Shown here piece after piece: positions 1 to 8,826 of a stretch of 29,472 nucleotides of DNA. The notes below the pieces were generated by a model, which was not told where the DNA came from, did not search any database, and saw only the letters and a list, made by a program, of their open reading frames with translations. The stretch is from Stramenopiles sp. TOSAG23-2 (taxonomy: Eukaryota > Sar). The first letter of the stretch is position 1. Every line of letters begins with the position of its first letter. The position numbers and the translations under genes were made by a program. The stretch lies in NCBI GenBank assembly GCA_900128395.1, contig LT649388.1, positions 1 to 29,472 of the forward strand, in the 5' to 3' direction.

Positions 1-2
1 TT

Positions 3-206
3 GTTGATACTAGTATTTTCTTTCATGCTTTGAAAACAGTTACAGGGAACTTAAAGGATGCAGAGATTAAATTAAATGAAGACGAGGGCACTACACAAGA
101 AATGGCGTGTAAAAGATGTGTTGATACTCGTCATTCTCTAAGAGATGTAGTGTTTGTTTACAGTAAGCTATTAAATAATAAGACGATTCTAAAAAACGAA
201 GAATAA
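3..206 (+). CDS. 3' end of a gene truncated by the window edge
   Basis: The third forward frame is open from the first base to a TAA at 204-206, giving 67 residues with no start codon inside the window requirement. The peptide is mixed and hydrophilic and ends in NKTILKNEE. It contains a Cys-x-x-Cys pair (ACKRCVD), and the reading TSIFFHALKTVTGNLKDAEI is balanced rather than low-complexity. The other two forward frames have stops within the first 35 bases, which favours this one. I do not recognise the family. It could be the last exon of a gene that starts upstream. Confidence is moderate because the piece is short and no start is visible. Confidence 0.45.
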   Translation, partial: VDTSIFFHALKTVTGNLKDAEIKLNEDEGTTQEMACKRCVDTRHSLRDVVFVYSKLLNNKTILKNEE

Positions 207-730
207 CCCCTGGTCCTTATAATAGTCCTGGTGTGTATGAGAGGATTAGGATCCGAGCGGGTCCTCTCTATCCTCATAGGTGTGTATACGGCCTAAAATA
301 TAATAGCAAATAAATAGCAAGCGGCATATTATAATACTATTATATAAATAACTATTAAAAGTATTTTTTTAAAAAAAAAAAAGCTGGCTGGCTGGAAAAA
401 AGAGGAAGTGAAAAAAATATAAAAGCAAAAAATAAATCAAAAACAAGGGGAAGAAGAATATTATAATAAAGTAGTAATAGTATTAATATTATATAAACAT
501 AATAATAATAATACTATAATATTGTACTCAAAAAATCAAAAAATACAATATATGAGGAGTAAATGTATAATACGGAGTCTCGTTATTATATTGTCTATTA
601 CTGTATAAACTTTATAACACACACGAAATACGAAATACGAAATAATTCGTGTACAATACATATTGAACAATTTAGACAAGGAAAATAAATATAAAGTATA
701 TATTATATTTGTCCATTCAGGTATACAAAC
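207..730. other. AT-rich intergenic region with a 43-base imperfect palindrome
   Basis: This 524-base stretch separates the truncated gene from the secreted protein gene. Positions 230-287 hold a GC-richer imperfect palindrome (left arm starts TATGAGAGGAT, right arm ends ATCCTCATA) flanked on both sides by the 9-base direct repeat GGTGTGTAT. The rest is poly-A, TA and TAA runs, plus a short triplet-like run GCTGGCTGGCTGG near 382-396. No gene or RNA was recognised. The last 150 bases presumably act as the promoter and 5' leader of the gene at 731. Confidence 0.5.
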
Positions 731-3589
731 ATGTTGTCGTTAAGCCCCAAGAAAATTGTACAAATAGTAGTTCTAGCAACAATATTAATATATACTTGTT
801 TTGGTAAAGAGACAAGTAAATTAATTAAAAATAAACTGAATAAAGTTATTAGTAGAAGCAAAATAAACACAGCGTTGAATAAAGAGAGATGCAATAATCA
901 CGCTACAAGTGCCTTTTTCGGTAAATTTTATTCGCAAACAATGGGGAATGCATATAATATGGACGATACCGTATTGGCTGATGGCAGTTTGGAGTCGCAA
1001 GTTAATTGTAATACATCGACAAGGTCGAAAAAAGAGTTCGAAAGAAGAGATAAGGCAAGGTGTGACTATTTAAAACTTCTAGACAGAACACACGATGTGG
1101 AGGGCAATCACCGACGCTGCATTAAGCTGGACGGAAATTCTGACAGCGAAACAACAGGTAATTTTCCAGATTGGTGTTTAGGAACGAATCCGGACAATTG
1201 TCATGGACCAAACCAACAACTGTTTAACAAACGAGCCGAGGCAAGTGAAGGTAGTAGCAACAACATGAGAGTGACACTAGCTGGAAAATCATCAGAAAAG
1301 AAGGATATGATGAAAACGATGAAGAGAAAAATAAACGAAGCAGCGCTAAAAGATAAAGAAAAAAAAAAGACGAATAAGGTGAATAGTAACGAAAACATTT
1401 TCATAGAATCTGGGAAGGACACAGCAGATAGCTTGCTGAAGGACGATGATCCGTTACTAGTAATGGAAACGTTGTTGTATAAGGAGTATAACAAACCAAA
1501 ATCAAAAGTCGAAAAGGATTGTCGGGACGCAGGTATACGTGTCATTAAAACATTAAGAGAGAAACGCAAATGCATTGTTTTATCAAATATGTCATTTTCA
1601 AGAGGCAAGTTGGTTTATTATACAGACTACATACGCGAACTAAAATATCGGACTAAAGATAACAGAAGAAAACCAACTTGGTATGGAAAAGTACAAAAAT
1701 TGCAAAAACTTTTAAAGGATTTAAAACCATTATTTGTAAGTGTTTTTAAAAAAAGAGGTGTTTGTGAAGAAGCAGTAGAAAAGATCTTGCAGTTTCTTTT
1801 AGATTTGGTTGTGGTATTTGCTCAATACGATGATTTACATAAGCTCTGGAAACATGTTGGCGAAGACAAGAATTTTAAGGATATCCAACATTTCGATAAT
1901 AGTAGTAAGATAGAATTTATAGAAAAATCAATTCTTTTCTTTCAATATTTAGAATCTAAAGCCCCTTTTGTTGGTGATGAAAACAAATTTTACTTACTAA
2001 AGAAACGGATGCTGAACGGCGAGGTTCCAAAACCAGAATCGTTTATAGACGGGAAAGTAACAGAATGGGAAAAAATGAACGATGGAGAAAAAGAAACGTT
2101 AAAACATCTAAAAGACGACTACCGTTTCTTCAACCAGGAAAATTTAACAACAGCAACATGCATTAGTTGTGATTTAATAAGATCATTATTCCTCCCAAAA
2201 TTTGATTTTGTACCTCAAGACATTAATCGGTTTACGCTTCTTAATATCCTGCTGAAGATATTTGATGCAAAAAAAAAAATGTCTCTAACTGAAGATTCGC
2301 AAAGTCAAAGTGCAATCGCAAAATCATATCAACAGCTTAAATTTTTATTTGATCGAGTAAAATTTATTTTCATGACCATCAAACATTTGCAACAAAATAT
2401 GGATGGGAAGAAATATTACGACAAAGTGTCCGAGAAATATGCTAACATAACGGGCGGGCCAGCATATAACATAGAATATTTGGAAGACCATTTATTAGGG
2501 GATTCTCTCACAACTGAATCATGTAAATCCAAAACATGTTACAGATCATGTGAATTTACACATTATAAAACAAAATTTAAACTAGCTTTTGCCCAAGATA
2601 AGATAACCTTTAAAGACCATCCATATGCAAATTGTGTAAAATTTGAAACTGAAACAAATTATCGAAATGCAAAAAGTCAGTGTCCAATCGGAACAATCCT
2701 ACCAGTCCCAAATACATTTGAATATAGAATGTATCAAGAGAATTTCAAGACCACTTGGTTATGGTCACAGGAGAAATTAGGTTTTAAAAATACTGGGCAC
2801 GTTGCAAAGCATTATAAAAGTGATTTGGCGACACAAATATTTGGTTTTAAATGTGACAAACCATGCAATAATTGTTATGGCAACAACAATGGTTATCCCT
2901 TTCCAATCGCGAAAGGATATACGCTAGATTTCATACCAAAAACAAGCATATATGGAGTGAAAAAAAAAACAGGAGAAGATATACCATGGATTCGTAAAGA
3001 AAATTGGGATCCTGAGACTGCAATGTATTATCCACGATGCGAATGTGAACATGGGTATAATGGACCGCACGAATGTAACGGCAAGAAACACAAAAAAGGT
3101 GATATAACAATGGTGTGTGAAATGGTAAAAACTGAAGGTGGCATTTTAGATGGTTGTTTTGAAGGCCATTTTGTAATCAGTGCAAACAAAAAAGATGAAA
3201 CTAAATGTTTTGTTCTTCAAATGAACTTAGAAGATCCATGTGTTGATTATTCTGAAGGCATAAACTTCTTCGAAAAAGACAAATTCAAGCTACATAAATT
3301 TAGTAACAAGCAATGCCTTGTGGATAATCTGGGTTATATTGGAAGACAAACATTGTATAAAGCTAGTCGCTCAGAACCACAATTACGCCTATTAGACAAT
3401 ACACATTGTCCGGGTCACGATAAACCGTTCGGGTTTACAGGCGGCAAAAGTATAATTAATGGCACAACGTATTGCAAAAAATCAAAAGAAAATAAAAATC
3501 CATTTATTAGAGCTGAGAAGAGGAATTGTAAAGATCCGATGAGGGGGAGGAGGAGGAGATTGTTGCAAAGAAGTCAAAGCAGTTGTTAA
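731..3589 (+). CDS. Large secreted Cys-rich protein, possible C-type-lectin-like segment
   Basis: A 952-residue protein. The N-terminus is a short positive stretch and a hydrophobic core (IVQIVVLATILIYTCF) followed by a polar region, which fits a signal peptide or signal anchor. Residues about 170-230 are Lys/Glu-rich and probably disordered. Residues about 245-620 look helical, with few Cys. From about residue 620 the protein is Cys-rich. C635-x-K-F, then YRNAKSQC, then GTILPVPNTFEY and TWLW are spaced like the start of a C-type lectin fold (Cys-x-x-F, Ala-x-x-x-Cys, Gly-x-x-Leu, Glu, Trp). CECEHGYNGPHEC near residue 775 resembles the end of an EGF-like module. The C-terminus is very basic (GRRRRLL). 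No transmembrane helix is seen apart from the N-terminal one. AATAAA lies at 3631-3636. Secretion is an inference from the signal peptide, and the lectin-like assignment is weak. No known full-length family was recognised. Confidence 0.8.
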   Translation: MLSLSPKKIVQIVVLATILIYTCFGKETSKLIKNKLNKVISRSKINTALNKERCNNHATSAFFGKFYSQTMGNAYNMDDTVLADGSLESQVNCNTSTRSKKEFERRDKARCDYLKLLDRTHDVEGNHRRCIKLDGNSDSETTGNFPDWCLGTNPDNCHGPNQQLFNKRAEASEGSSNNMRVTLAGKSSEKKDMMKTMKRKINEAALKDKEKKKTNKVNSNENIFIESGKDTADSLLKDDDPLLVMETLLYKEYNKPKSKVEKDCRDAGIRVIKTLREKRKCIVLSNMSFSRGKLVYYTDYIRELKYRTKDNRRKPTWYGKVQKLQKLLKDLKPLFVSVFKKRGVCEEAVEKILQFLLDLVVVFAQYDDLHKLWKHVGEDKNFKDIQHFDNSSKIEFIEKSILFFQYLESKAPFVGDENKFYLLKKRMLNGEVPKPESFIDGKVTEWEKMNDGEKETLKHLKDDYRFFNQENLTTATCISCDLIRSLFLPKFDFVPQDINRFTLLNILLKIFDAKKKMSLTEDSQSQSAIAKSYQQLKFLFDRVKFIFMTIKHLQQNMDGKKYYDKVSEKYANITGGPAYNIEYLEDHLLGDSLTTESCKSKTCYRSCEFTHYKTKFKLAFAQDKITFKDHPYANCVKFETETNYRNAKSQCPIGTILPVPNTFEYRMYQENFKTTWLWSQEKLGFKNTGHVAKHYKSDLATQIFGFKCDKPCNNCYGNNNGYPFPIAKGYTLDFIPKTSIYGVKKKTGEDIPWIRKENWDPETAMYYPRCECEHGYNGPHECNGKKHKKGDITMVCEMVKTEGGILDGCFEGHFVISANKKDETKCFVLQMNLEDPCVDYSEGINFFEKDKFKLHKFSNKQCLVDNLGYIGRQTLYKASRSEPQLRLLDNTHCPGHDKPFGFTGGKSIINGTTYCKKSKENKNPFIRAEKRNCKDPMRGRRRRLLQRSQSSC

Positions 3590-4777
3590 AACTTTTTTAA
3601 ATTGCGTTTTTTAATATTATTTTAATTTGAAATAAAATGATTACACCCTCTCTCAATCATCAAAATAATTACCAACCATTGCTCGTATATGTGCAGTACA
3701 ATTATCTGCTAATATATTACACTTCTTTCCTCTCTCTATTTTATGATATATACGACGAATCGTAAAATATTTTAATGTCATATTGATATTGTTAAGTTTG
3801 TATATTTGCAATATTCTTCCTTTTACTCTTTGCTAAGTTCATATCAACATGTTTCATGCATGCTGGTTTAAATACGGTTTGAATATATTCAACAATTCTG
3901 TATGCTAATGGGATAAATGGATCAGGATTATGTAAAGCTGATAATGCAGCAATTCCTTCAAGAAATTCTGTATATACCATTTCACTTGTCGTGTTTTCAC
4001 CACCACTCGCACCAGTCGATACGGAACCTCTACGATTATTCTTATTGTTATCGTTTTCTTGTATTGTTGTTATGTATGTATATATATATATATATATATA
4101 TGTATTGATATGTATCTATTTATTTATATGATTTGATTCTATGTTTTATATTTTTCCAATATATTATACTATTATATTCTAATTATATATATGGAAATAT
4201 CTTTTACGCAATCATGTGTACATGTGTACATTTTAACATGCAAAAAGCAATTTCATCTTACTCACTGGAAACTTATAAACTAAAACGGATCGATTTATCT
4301 CATAAAATAAGATGATCGGTGCATCTCGGTGCTCTTTTTTTAAGGGCTATTTTAGCTAGCTAGCCTGGCTGCTACCTAGCTGGGCTAGCCCGCTAGTAGG
4401 CCAGTATAGGTAGTTGTTTAGGTTTTAAGGATTATTAAATGATTTACGCAAAAGCTTAAACCACAGTGCTATTCAACTGTTATTACGAGCCTCCCAACAA
4501 AAAAAAAGGATGATACTTACGCAACCATAATACAACTTCTTTACAAAAAAGATATGTATTTACAAGCCAATAGTAAATTAGAATGAAAAAGGTTTTTTAT
4601 ACGTCGAGAAAAATAAAAACATCCCACCATTGCTTTCAACATTAACCTATTCGTACATTGCAAACAGATACAATAAGTCAAAAAAAATATAGCACATATA
4701 TAGAATATAATAAGAGAACAACAGGAAGTTTTACGTAAAAAGATTTATAGATTAACAAAACATACCAATACTTGACA
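3590..4777. other. Long intergenic region, mostly AT-rich, with a GC-rich GCTA-type island
   Basis: Apart from the minus-strand remnant at 3792-4115, this region holds a (TA)n tract near 4078-4100 and a GC-rich patch at about 4350-4415. The patch is built from overlapping GCTAGC, CTAGCTGG and GGCTAGCC units, and GCTAGCC and GGCTAGC could pair as a 7-bp stem. The final 300 bases are AT-rich and must carry the promoter and 5' leader of the RING-SANT gene. The short forward open frames at 3917-4108 and 4133-4315 are low-complexity and are not believed to be genes. Confidence 0.5.
3792..4115 (-). pseudogene. Orphan exon or gene remnant on the minus strand
   Basis: The minus strand is open from 4115 to a TAA at 3792-3794. 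Its downstream part is strongly protein-like: EFLEGIAALSALHNPDPF followed by IPLAYRIVEYIQTVFKPA and a Lys-rich end. A Ser/Gly/Asn-rich linker precedes it and then a (TA)n run. The only Met in the good part lies at 3978-3980, immediately before YTEFLEG, and starting there would cut off the linker. This looks like a 3'-terminal exon. A candidate acceptor AG lies at 4058-4059 (exon from 4057). The only good minus-strand donor noticed upstream is GTAAGT at 4515-4520, which would make a long intron and attach an unconvincing hydrophobic exon. The alternative is a decayed fragment of a larger gene. The family is not identified. Confidence 0.4.
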
Positions 4778-6923
4778 ATGATGGCAGACGGAGCAAGAGC
4801 AATAACTACTACTACTACTACTACTACTACAAACATCATAGCAGATATAGAAACAGGCACAACAATATTTGATTGTCCAATATGTTTTGATAAAATGTCT
4901 GGGCGCATGATACAATGTATAAATGGACATACATATTGTGAATCTTGTTTAGATTCAGTTTGTGGCAAGTCATCTGGATATTTTCCTTGTCGTAAGTTCT
5001 ACAAACATACAATTACAATAAATATAATTTATTTTACTAACTTTATATATATATATATATATCAACTTAGCAATTTGCCGAGTATCATGTTCAAGACGAC
5101 GTCCTATCCATAATATATTCCTTGAAAAAATTTTAAATGATTATATAATAACACCAAAACCAAAAGTTATACCATCATCTTCATCATCATCTACAACTTT
5201 GAAAAAGCGAAAAAGGAGCAATATTATCGATCCAATAGTACCAGATACTGTGAAAAAAATTGCAACACAAATGAAACGCAATGATTTTTCTTTACGGCAA
5301 CGACAACGTGTGAAAAAATTAACCAGCAGCAACACACTTTTAGGGGATGATGAGATTGTGACAAAAACCGTACATATTTGGAAAGGTGGAGATGATGAAA
5401 AAAGTGAAAAGCAGAATAATATACAAACTGGTGATTTATATTTATTTACAACAAAAAGGAAGATTAAGCAAGTATTTCAACGAACACACCGATCGGATGT
5501 AATGACAACCATTAAATTTGAAGATATTGATCCTACTACAATGAAAGTCCAAGTTCGACCACTTCCAAGTGGCATTATGATTCCTGCTAAGAGGTATAAA
5601 AAGACGAGATATAATTTGCCAGAGGAGGATGAAGACGAGGAAGAAGAGGAGGTAAATTCAAATAGTACAGAGAAAAACCCTATTATAGTAAATGGTAAAC
5701 CATTGTATTTACAACAAAAGAAGGAAAGTAACAGAAGTTTAAAATTTTCCCATAGAAAAAAAAAAACTGCAGCATCTTTAGCAAATCTAAGCGCATACAA
5801 TGCTTTAAGGAGAAATGACGAGGAAGAAGATAACAAATTACCAACAAGTAGCTCTAGACGTAATTGGACACAATCAGAACATAATATATTCATTGAAGCA
5901 TTTAAGCAAAAGAAAACTGTTGAAGAAATGTGTAAATTATTTAAAAAAAAATCATGGCAGCAAATTGACACTCATCGATTCCTTTATATTAAAAATTTAA
6001 AAATATCTCATACAAGAAAAAATGGAAGATTTCCTGTTGAAAGATCTAACAAAGCAACTGCCAACGTTGTTAGCAACAAAAAGCAAAAGAAACAATACAA
6101 TAAAAAAGGTCGATGGTCAAAAGCAGAACGTAAAAAATTTATGAAAGCGTTGCAAGAGGATAGATCTGTAAAAGAAATGTGTGAGTTGATTCCTACTAGA
6201 ACATACCGACAGATTTACCAAAAAAAAGAATGTCACACTTCATACGAATCTGAATCTGAGTCTGAGTCTTCATCATCTGAAGATGAATCTGAATCCGAGT
6301 CTACAAAAAAAATGAAATTACAGAAGAAAAAACGGTACAATAAGAAAGGTCGATGGTCAAAAGCAGAACATAAAAAGTTTATGAAAGCGTTCAAAGAGAA
6401 TAAAACAACAAGGGAAATGTGTGAGTTGATTACTACTAGAACATACGACCAGATTTGTAACCATCGGTTTTATTTTGAATCTAAAGTGAGGTCTTCATCA
6501 ACTTCATCTTCATCTGAGGATGAATCTGAATCGCAATCATCATCAGAAGAGTCCGAATTAGAATCGATAGAAGTAGAATTTAAAACAGGAGTTTGGTCAA
6601 AATCAGAAAATGAAGCCATTATGCAGTTAATTAACGCCCGCATGGGTATAAATAAAATAGATGAAGTGATAGTAACACGTTCAAGGGAACAGATACTAAA
6701 CAAAATCAGAGATATGGGTTACACAAGATCCAACACCGATGCAAATACAATTGATTGGGTGAAAGATATTGAAAAAAAACAAGTAAACAGAAGTCCAAAC
6801 AAAACATCTAGTAATAAGCAACTGATTGGTATTGTAGATGATACAAACAAAGAGGACAACAAACATGGAAGTTCAAACGGGATTTCTAATTTTTTCAGTT
6901 TTCTTTTTAGTAAACGACAGTGA
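4778..6923 (+). CDS. RING finger protein with four SANT/Myb-like repeats (two exons)
   Basis: Exon 1 is 4778-4991, the intron is 4992-5070 and exon 2 is 5071-6923, giving 688 residues. Splicing joins FPC to PICR and completes a Sina/Siah-type C3HC4 RING: C33, C36, C47, H51, C54, C57, C71, C74. This RING type binds an E2 and transfers ubiquitin. Before it lies a poly-Thr run encoded by (ACT)n. After it comes a basic KKRKR segment that could be a nuclear signal. Four SANT/Myb-like units follow at about residues 335-377 (NWTQSEHNIF), 418-457 (GRWSKAERKKF), 498-540 (GRWSKAEHKKF) and 578-620 (GVWSKSENEAI), separated by Ser/Glu/Asp-rich acidic linkers. Units 2 and 3 are close copies at the DNA level. 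A nuclear, chromatin- or DNA-associated ubiquitin ligase is an inference. ATG 4778 was preferred because the frame upstream has only a TTG (4772). Confidence 0.85.
4992..5070 (+). other. Spliceosomal intron (79 nt)
   Basis: It begins with the consensus donor GTAAGT and ends ACTTAG after a (TA)n tract. Removing it keeps the frame and restores the last Cys-Pro-x-Cys of a RING finger; unspliced translation reaches a stop soon afterwards. It is the only intron in the window that the protein sequence confirms. Confidence 0.88.
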
Positions 6924-7198
6924 GATATTACCCCTCTATGTTATTGTCCATTGTCCATCTTTCAGTTTAGTAAGAGATAGATATATATTATTGCCTCTCA
7001 GTTATTGTATTCTTTCTGGAGAGTATAAATTATCATATGAGTAAAAATTAAAAAATAATTAAGTTATGCACGCTAATTAAATTTATTCTTTTTTAATATA
7101 TTTTTATAAATATAAAATGATTTATTTTATTTTATACGTTCGTACTTCTATATTAGTCTAAATATTTAAAAAATATTAATTGTCATATCATGTATATT

Positions 7199-8248
7199 TC
7201 ACAATGATGATGGTAAAAACACGAAACGTGCCATGATGGGAATATGATCAGAACCGAATTTACTATTTGGTATACCATTATTATTGGAAGATTTATTTAA
7301 TAATCCATCACCTAAACTTTCATTTACTGCATCCAGCCATCCATCTGGACCATCTTCAGCTCTTAACAAATCTTCGCTTGGTATTTCTAATAATTCAATT
7401 GGTAATAAATTATTTGAATGCCATATATAATCAATAGTTTGACAACGTTTATAGTTAACAGTTGTATGTGGTGGTTCATTTTTACCACCATTTGCAACAT
7501 CGTTGTTGTTATCGCCGTTGTTGTTATCACCGTTGTTGTTATCGTTAATATTTGCATAATTTCTATAAGCACTCTTAAATGATAGTTCTTTTTCCATATA
7601 TTCATATACCGGGGAACCTGGTATATTATTAAAATCTCCAGCAATAATAATAGGTGGAGTATTTTTTGAACCACTAAACCATTTATCCGTAACAAACTTT
7701 AATTTCTCCGTCAATTCTTTTAATTCTGCTAATTGTACATCAATTTTTTTAATGTTCCAATATAAATGAGTTGACACGACAATTATTTTTTCACCACTTT
7801 CTTTTGATTGCAACAATACAAATAAAGCAATTCTATCATGTGTATCATTATAAATTAAAGTTTCTTGTTCTAACATTTCAAATTTTGTTGATTTGAAAAA
7901 TATGCCACAACCATCATATTTATTTACACCACTCCAACTACTTTCATTTAGAGACGGCCTTTTGAAATATACGCTATTGTAACCATATTCAAACATGGCA
8001 CCTTTAAAATAATCCTCGTAATCATTTAATTCTTCCATACAAACAATTGTAGCATCTGTTTCAATAACATTTTGCACTATTAATTTTTTCCTAAATTGCC
8101 AGTCTAACAAGTCTTTTTTCACATATGGAAAACGATTTGCTTTTCCTAAATTTCCAGCTAATATATTATATTGCAACACGCTGAAAACATTTTCTTTACC
8201 CTTTTGGTTCATTAATGGTAAACGGCGTATGCAGTTCCTCAGCAGCAT
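7199..8248 (-). CDS. CCR4/Angel/nocturnin-type EEP nuclease
   Basis: A 349-residue member of the endonuclease/exonuclease/phosphatase superfamily. Motifs appear in the expected order: LQYNILAG (about residue 26), the metal-binding Glu in CMEELNDYEDYF (about 70), STHLYWN, GDFNNIPGSPVYEYM (about 203), TIDYIWHS (about 273) and the catalytic GSDHIPIMARF (about 338). The GDFN-x-x-P-x-S-x-VY and DYEDYF details match the CCR4, Angel, nocturnin and PDE12 branch, which removes 3' poly(A) or 2',5'-oligoadenylate or acts on related nucleotides. It is a catalytic domain alone, without the leucine-rich repeats of CCR4. Between GDFN and TIDY is an Asn/Asp/Gly repeat coded by a 15-base unit. The start chosen is ATG at 8246-8248; the in-frame extension to 8263 begins at TTG. 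It is convergent with the RING gene and divergent from the CNB gene. The exact substrate cannot be told. Confidence 0.87.
   Translation of the reverse strand: MLLRNCIRRLPLMNQKGKENVFSVLQYNILAGNLGKANRFPYVKKDLLDWQFRKKLIVQNVIETDATIVCMEELNDYEDYFKGAMFEYGYNSVYFKRPSLNESSWSGVNKYDGCGIFFKSTKFEMLEQETLIYNDTHDRIALFVLLQSKESGEKIIVVSTHLYWNIKKIDVQLAELKELTEKLKFVTDKWFSGSKNTPPIIIAGDFNNIPGSPVYEYMEKELSFKSAYRNYANINDNNNGDNNNGDNNNDVANGGKNEPPHTTVNYKRCQTIDYIWHSNNLLPIELLEIPSEDLLRAEDGPDGWLDAVNESLGDGLLNKSSNNNGIPNSKFGSDHIPIMARFVFLPSSL
7505..7548. repeat. 15-base minisatellite inside the nuclease gene
   Basis: Three near-identical tandem units of the form GTTGTTGTTATCRCC lie in frame and encode Asp-Asn-Asn-Asn-Gly repeats on the minus strand. 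They sit in a surface loop between two catalytic motifs, so length changes should be tolerated. Confidence 0.75.
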
Positions 8249-8826
8249 TTTTTTTTCTTGCAATATGTTTTGTTGTCTGTTGTTTGTGTTGTTTTTTGTT
8301 TGTTTGCTTTAGCTTGTTGTTCATTCATTTTGTACAATTTGCATTTAATTTTGTATTTTGTAAAAAAATTCAACAAGGTGCCAAGAAGAAAACTAAAAAA
8401 AAAACGACGACGACGGGACGGGGACGACGAAAAATCATCATCCATTTTAATTTTTAAAAAACTTTCATAATCTGCTATACCAGAATCATGTACAAGTTTG
8501 TTGCTTTCCTCCGTTGATTTTTTTAATTTACCAATAATCATAGCAGCTGTAGCTATCCGATATACAAACTGTGAGTTTAAATAATGCAATTCCTTAAACC
8601 AGCATTTTTTAGCAAGTGCCTCTGGAGTAACAACAAAGCACCAAAAGTCAAAAAACGTTATTATGATATAATACTTTTATTTCATGTATATATATACAGT
8701 ATACGATATAACTATAATATATAGAAACAATTTTCTTTTTTTTTTTTTTTTTTTGGTTCTGTATGTTCCTTACATTATTATCATACTATACTTTCAAAGG
8801 GCATCACTCATATTCAATACAGAAAT
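8249..8826. other. Shared divergent promoter region with an inverted gene fragment
   Basis: This 578-base region lies between the divergent nuclease and cyclic-nucleotide-binding genes. Positions 8402-8428 hold a GC-rich ACG/GGACG tract. Positions 8453-8571 are a perfect reverse-complement copy of 9013-9131 from the neighbouring coding sequence. The minus strand stays open from 8676 to 8239, running through the fragment into GC-rich and Lys/Gln/Thr-rich sequence with no resemblance to the gene. A T run of about 19 bases lies at 8736-8754, close to the start of the next gene. No other gene or RNA was recognised. Confidence 0.6.
8453..8571 (-). repeat. Inverted repeat arm 1 (pseudo-fragment of the CNB gene)
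   Basis: The reverse complement of this 119-base segment is identical, base for base by eye, to 9013-9131. It encodes FVYRIATAAMIIGKLKK and following residues on the minus strand. At the outer edge the match stops at 8572/9012, and at the inner edge at 8452/9132. The flanks are unrelated, so this is a short isolated copy and not part of a longer duplication. Confidence 0.93.

Noticed and set aside
3917-4315. Two short forward frames rich in Tyr, Ile and His
   Set aside because: They run through (TA)n and other simple sequence and overlap the more protein-like minus-strand segment.
5477-5971. 164-codon minus-strand frame inside the RING-SANT gene
   Set aside because: It is the antisense of Ser/Glu-rich coding sequence (poly-Ser from GAG/GAA runs), a typical shadow.
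8239-8589. Minus-strand frame of 116 codons containing the same peptide as the CNB protein
   Set aside because: It begins at TTG, and its recognisable part is entirely the 119-bp inverted copy; the rest is Lys/Gln/Thr-rich low complexity overlapping the nuclease start. Treated as a repeat fragment, not a gene.
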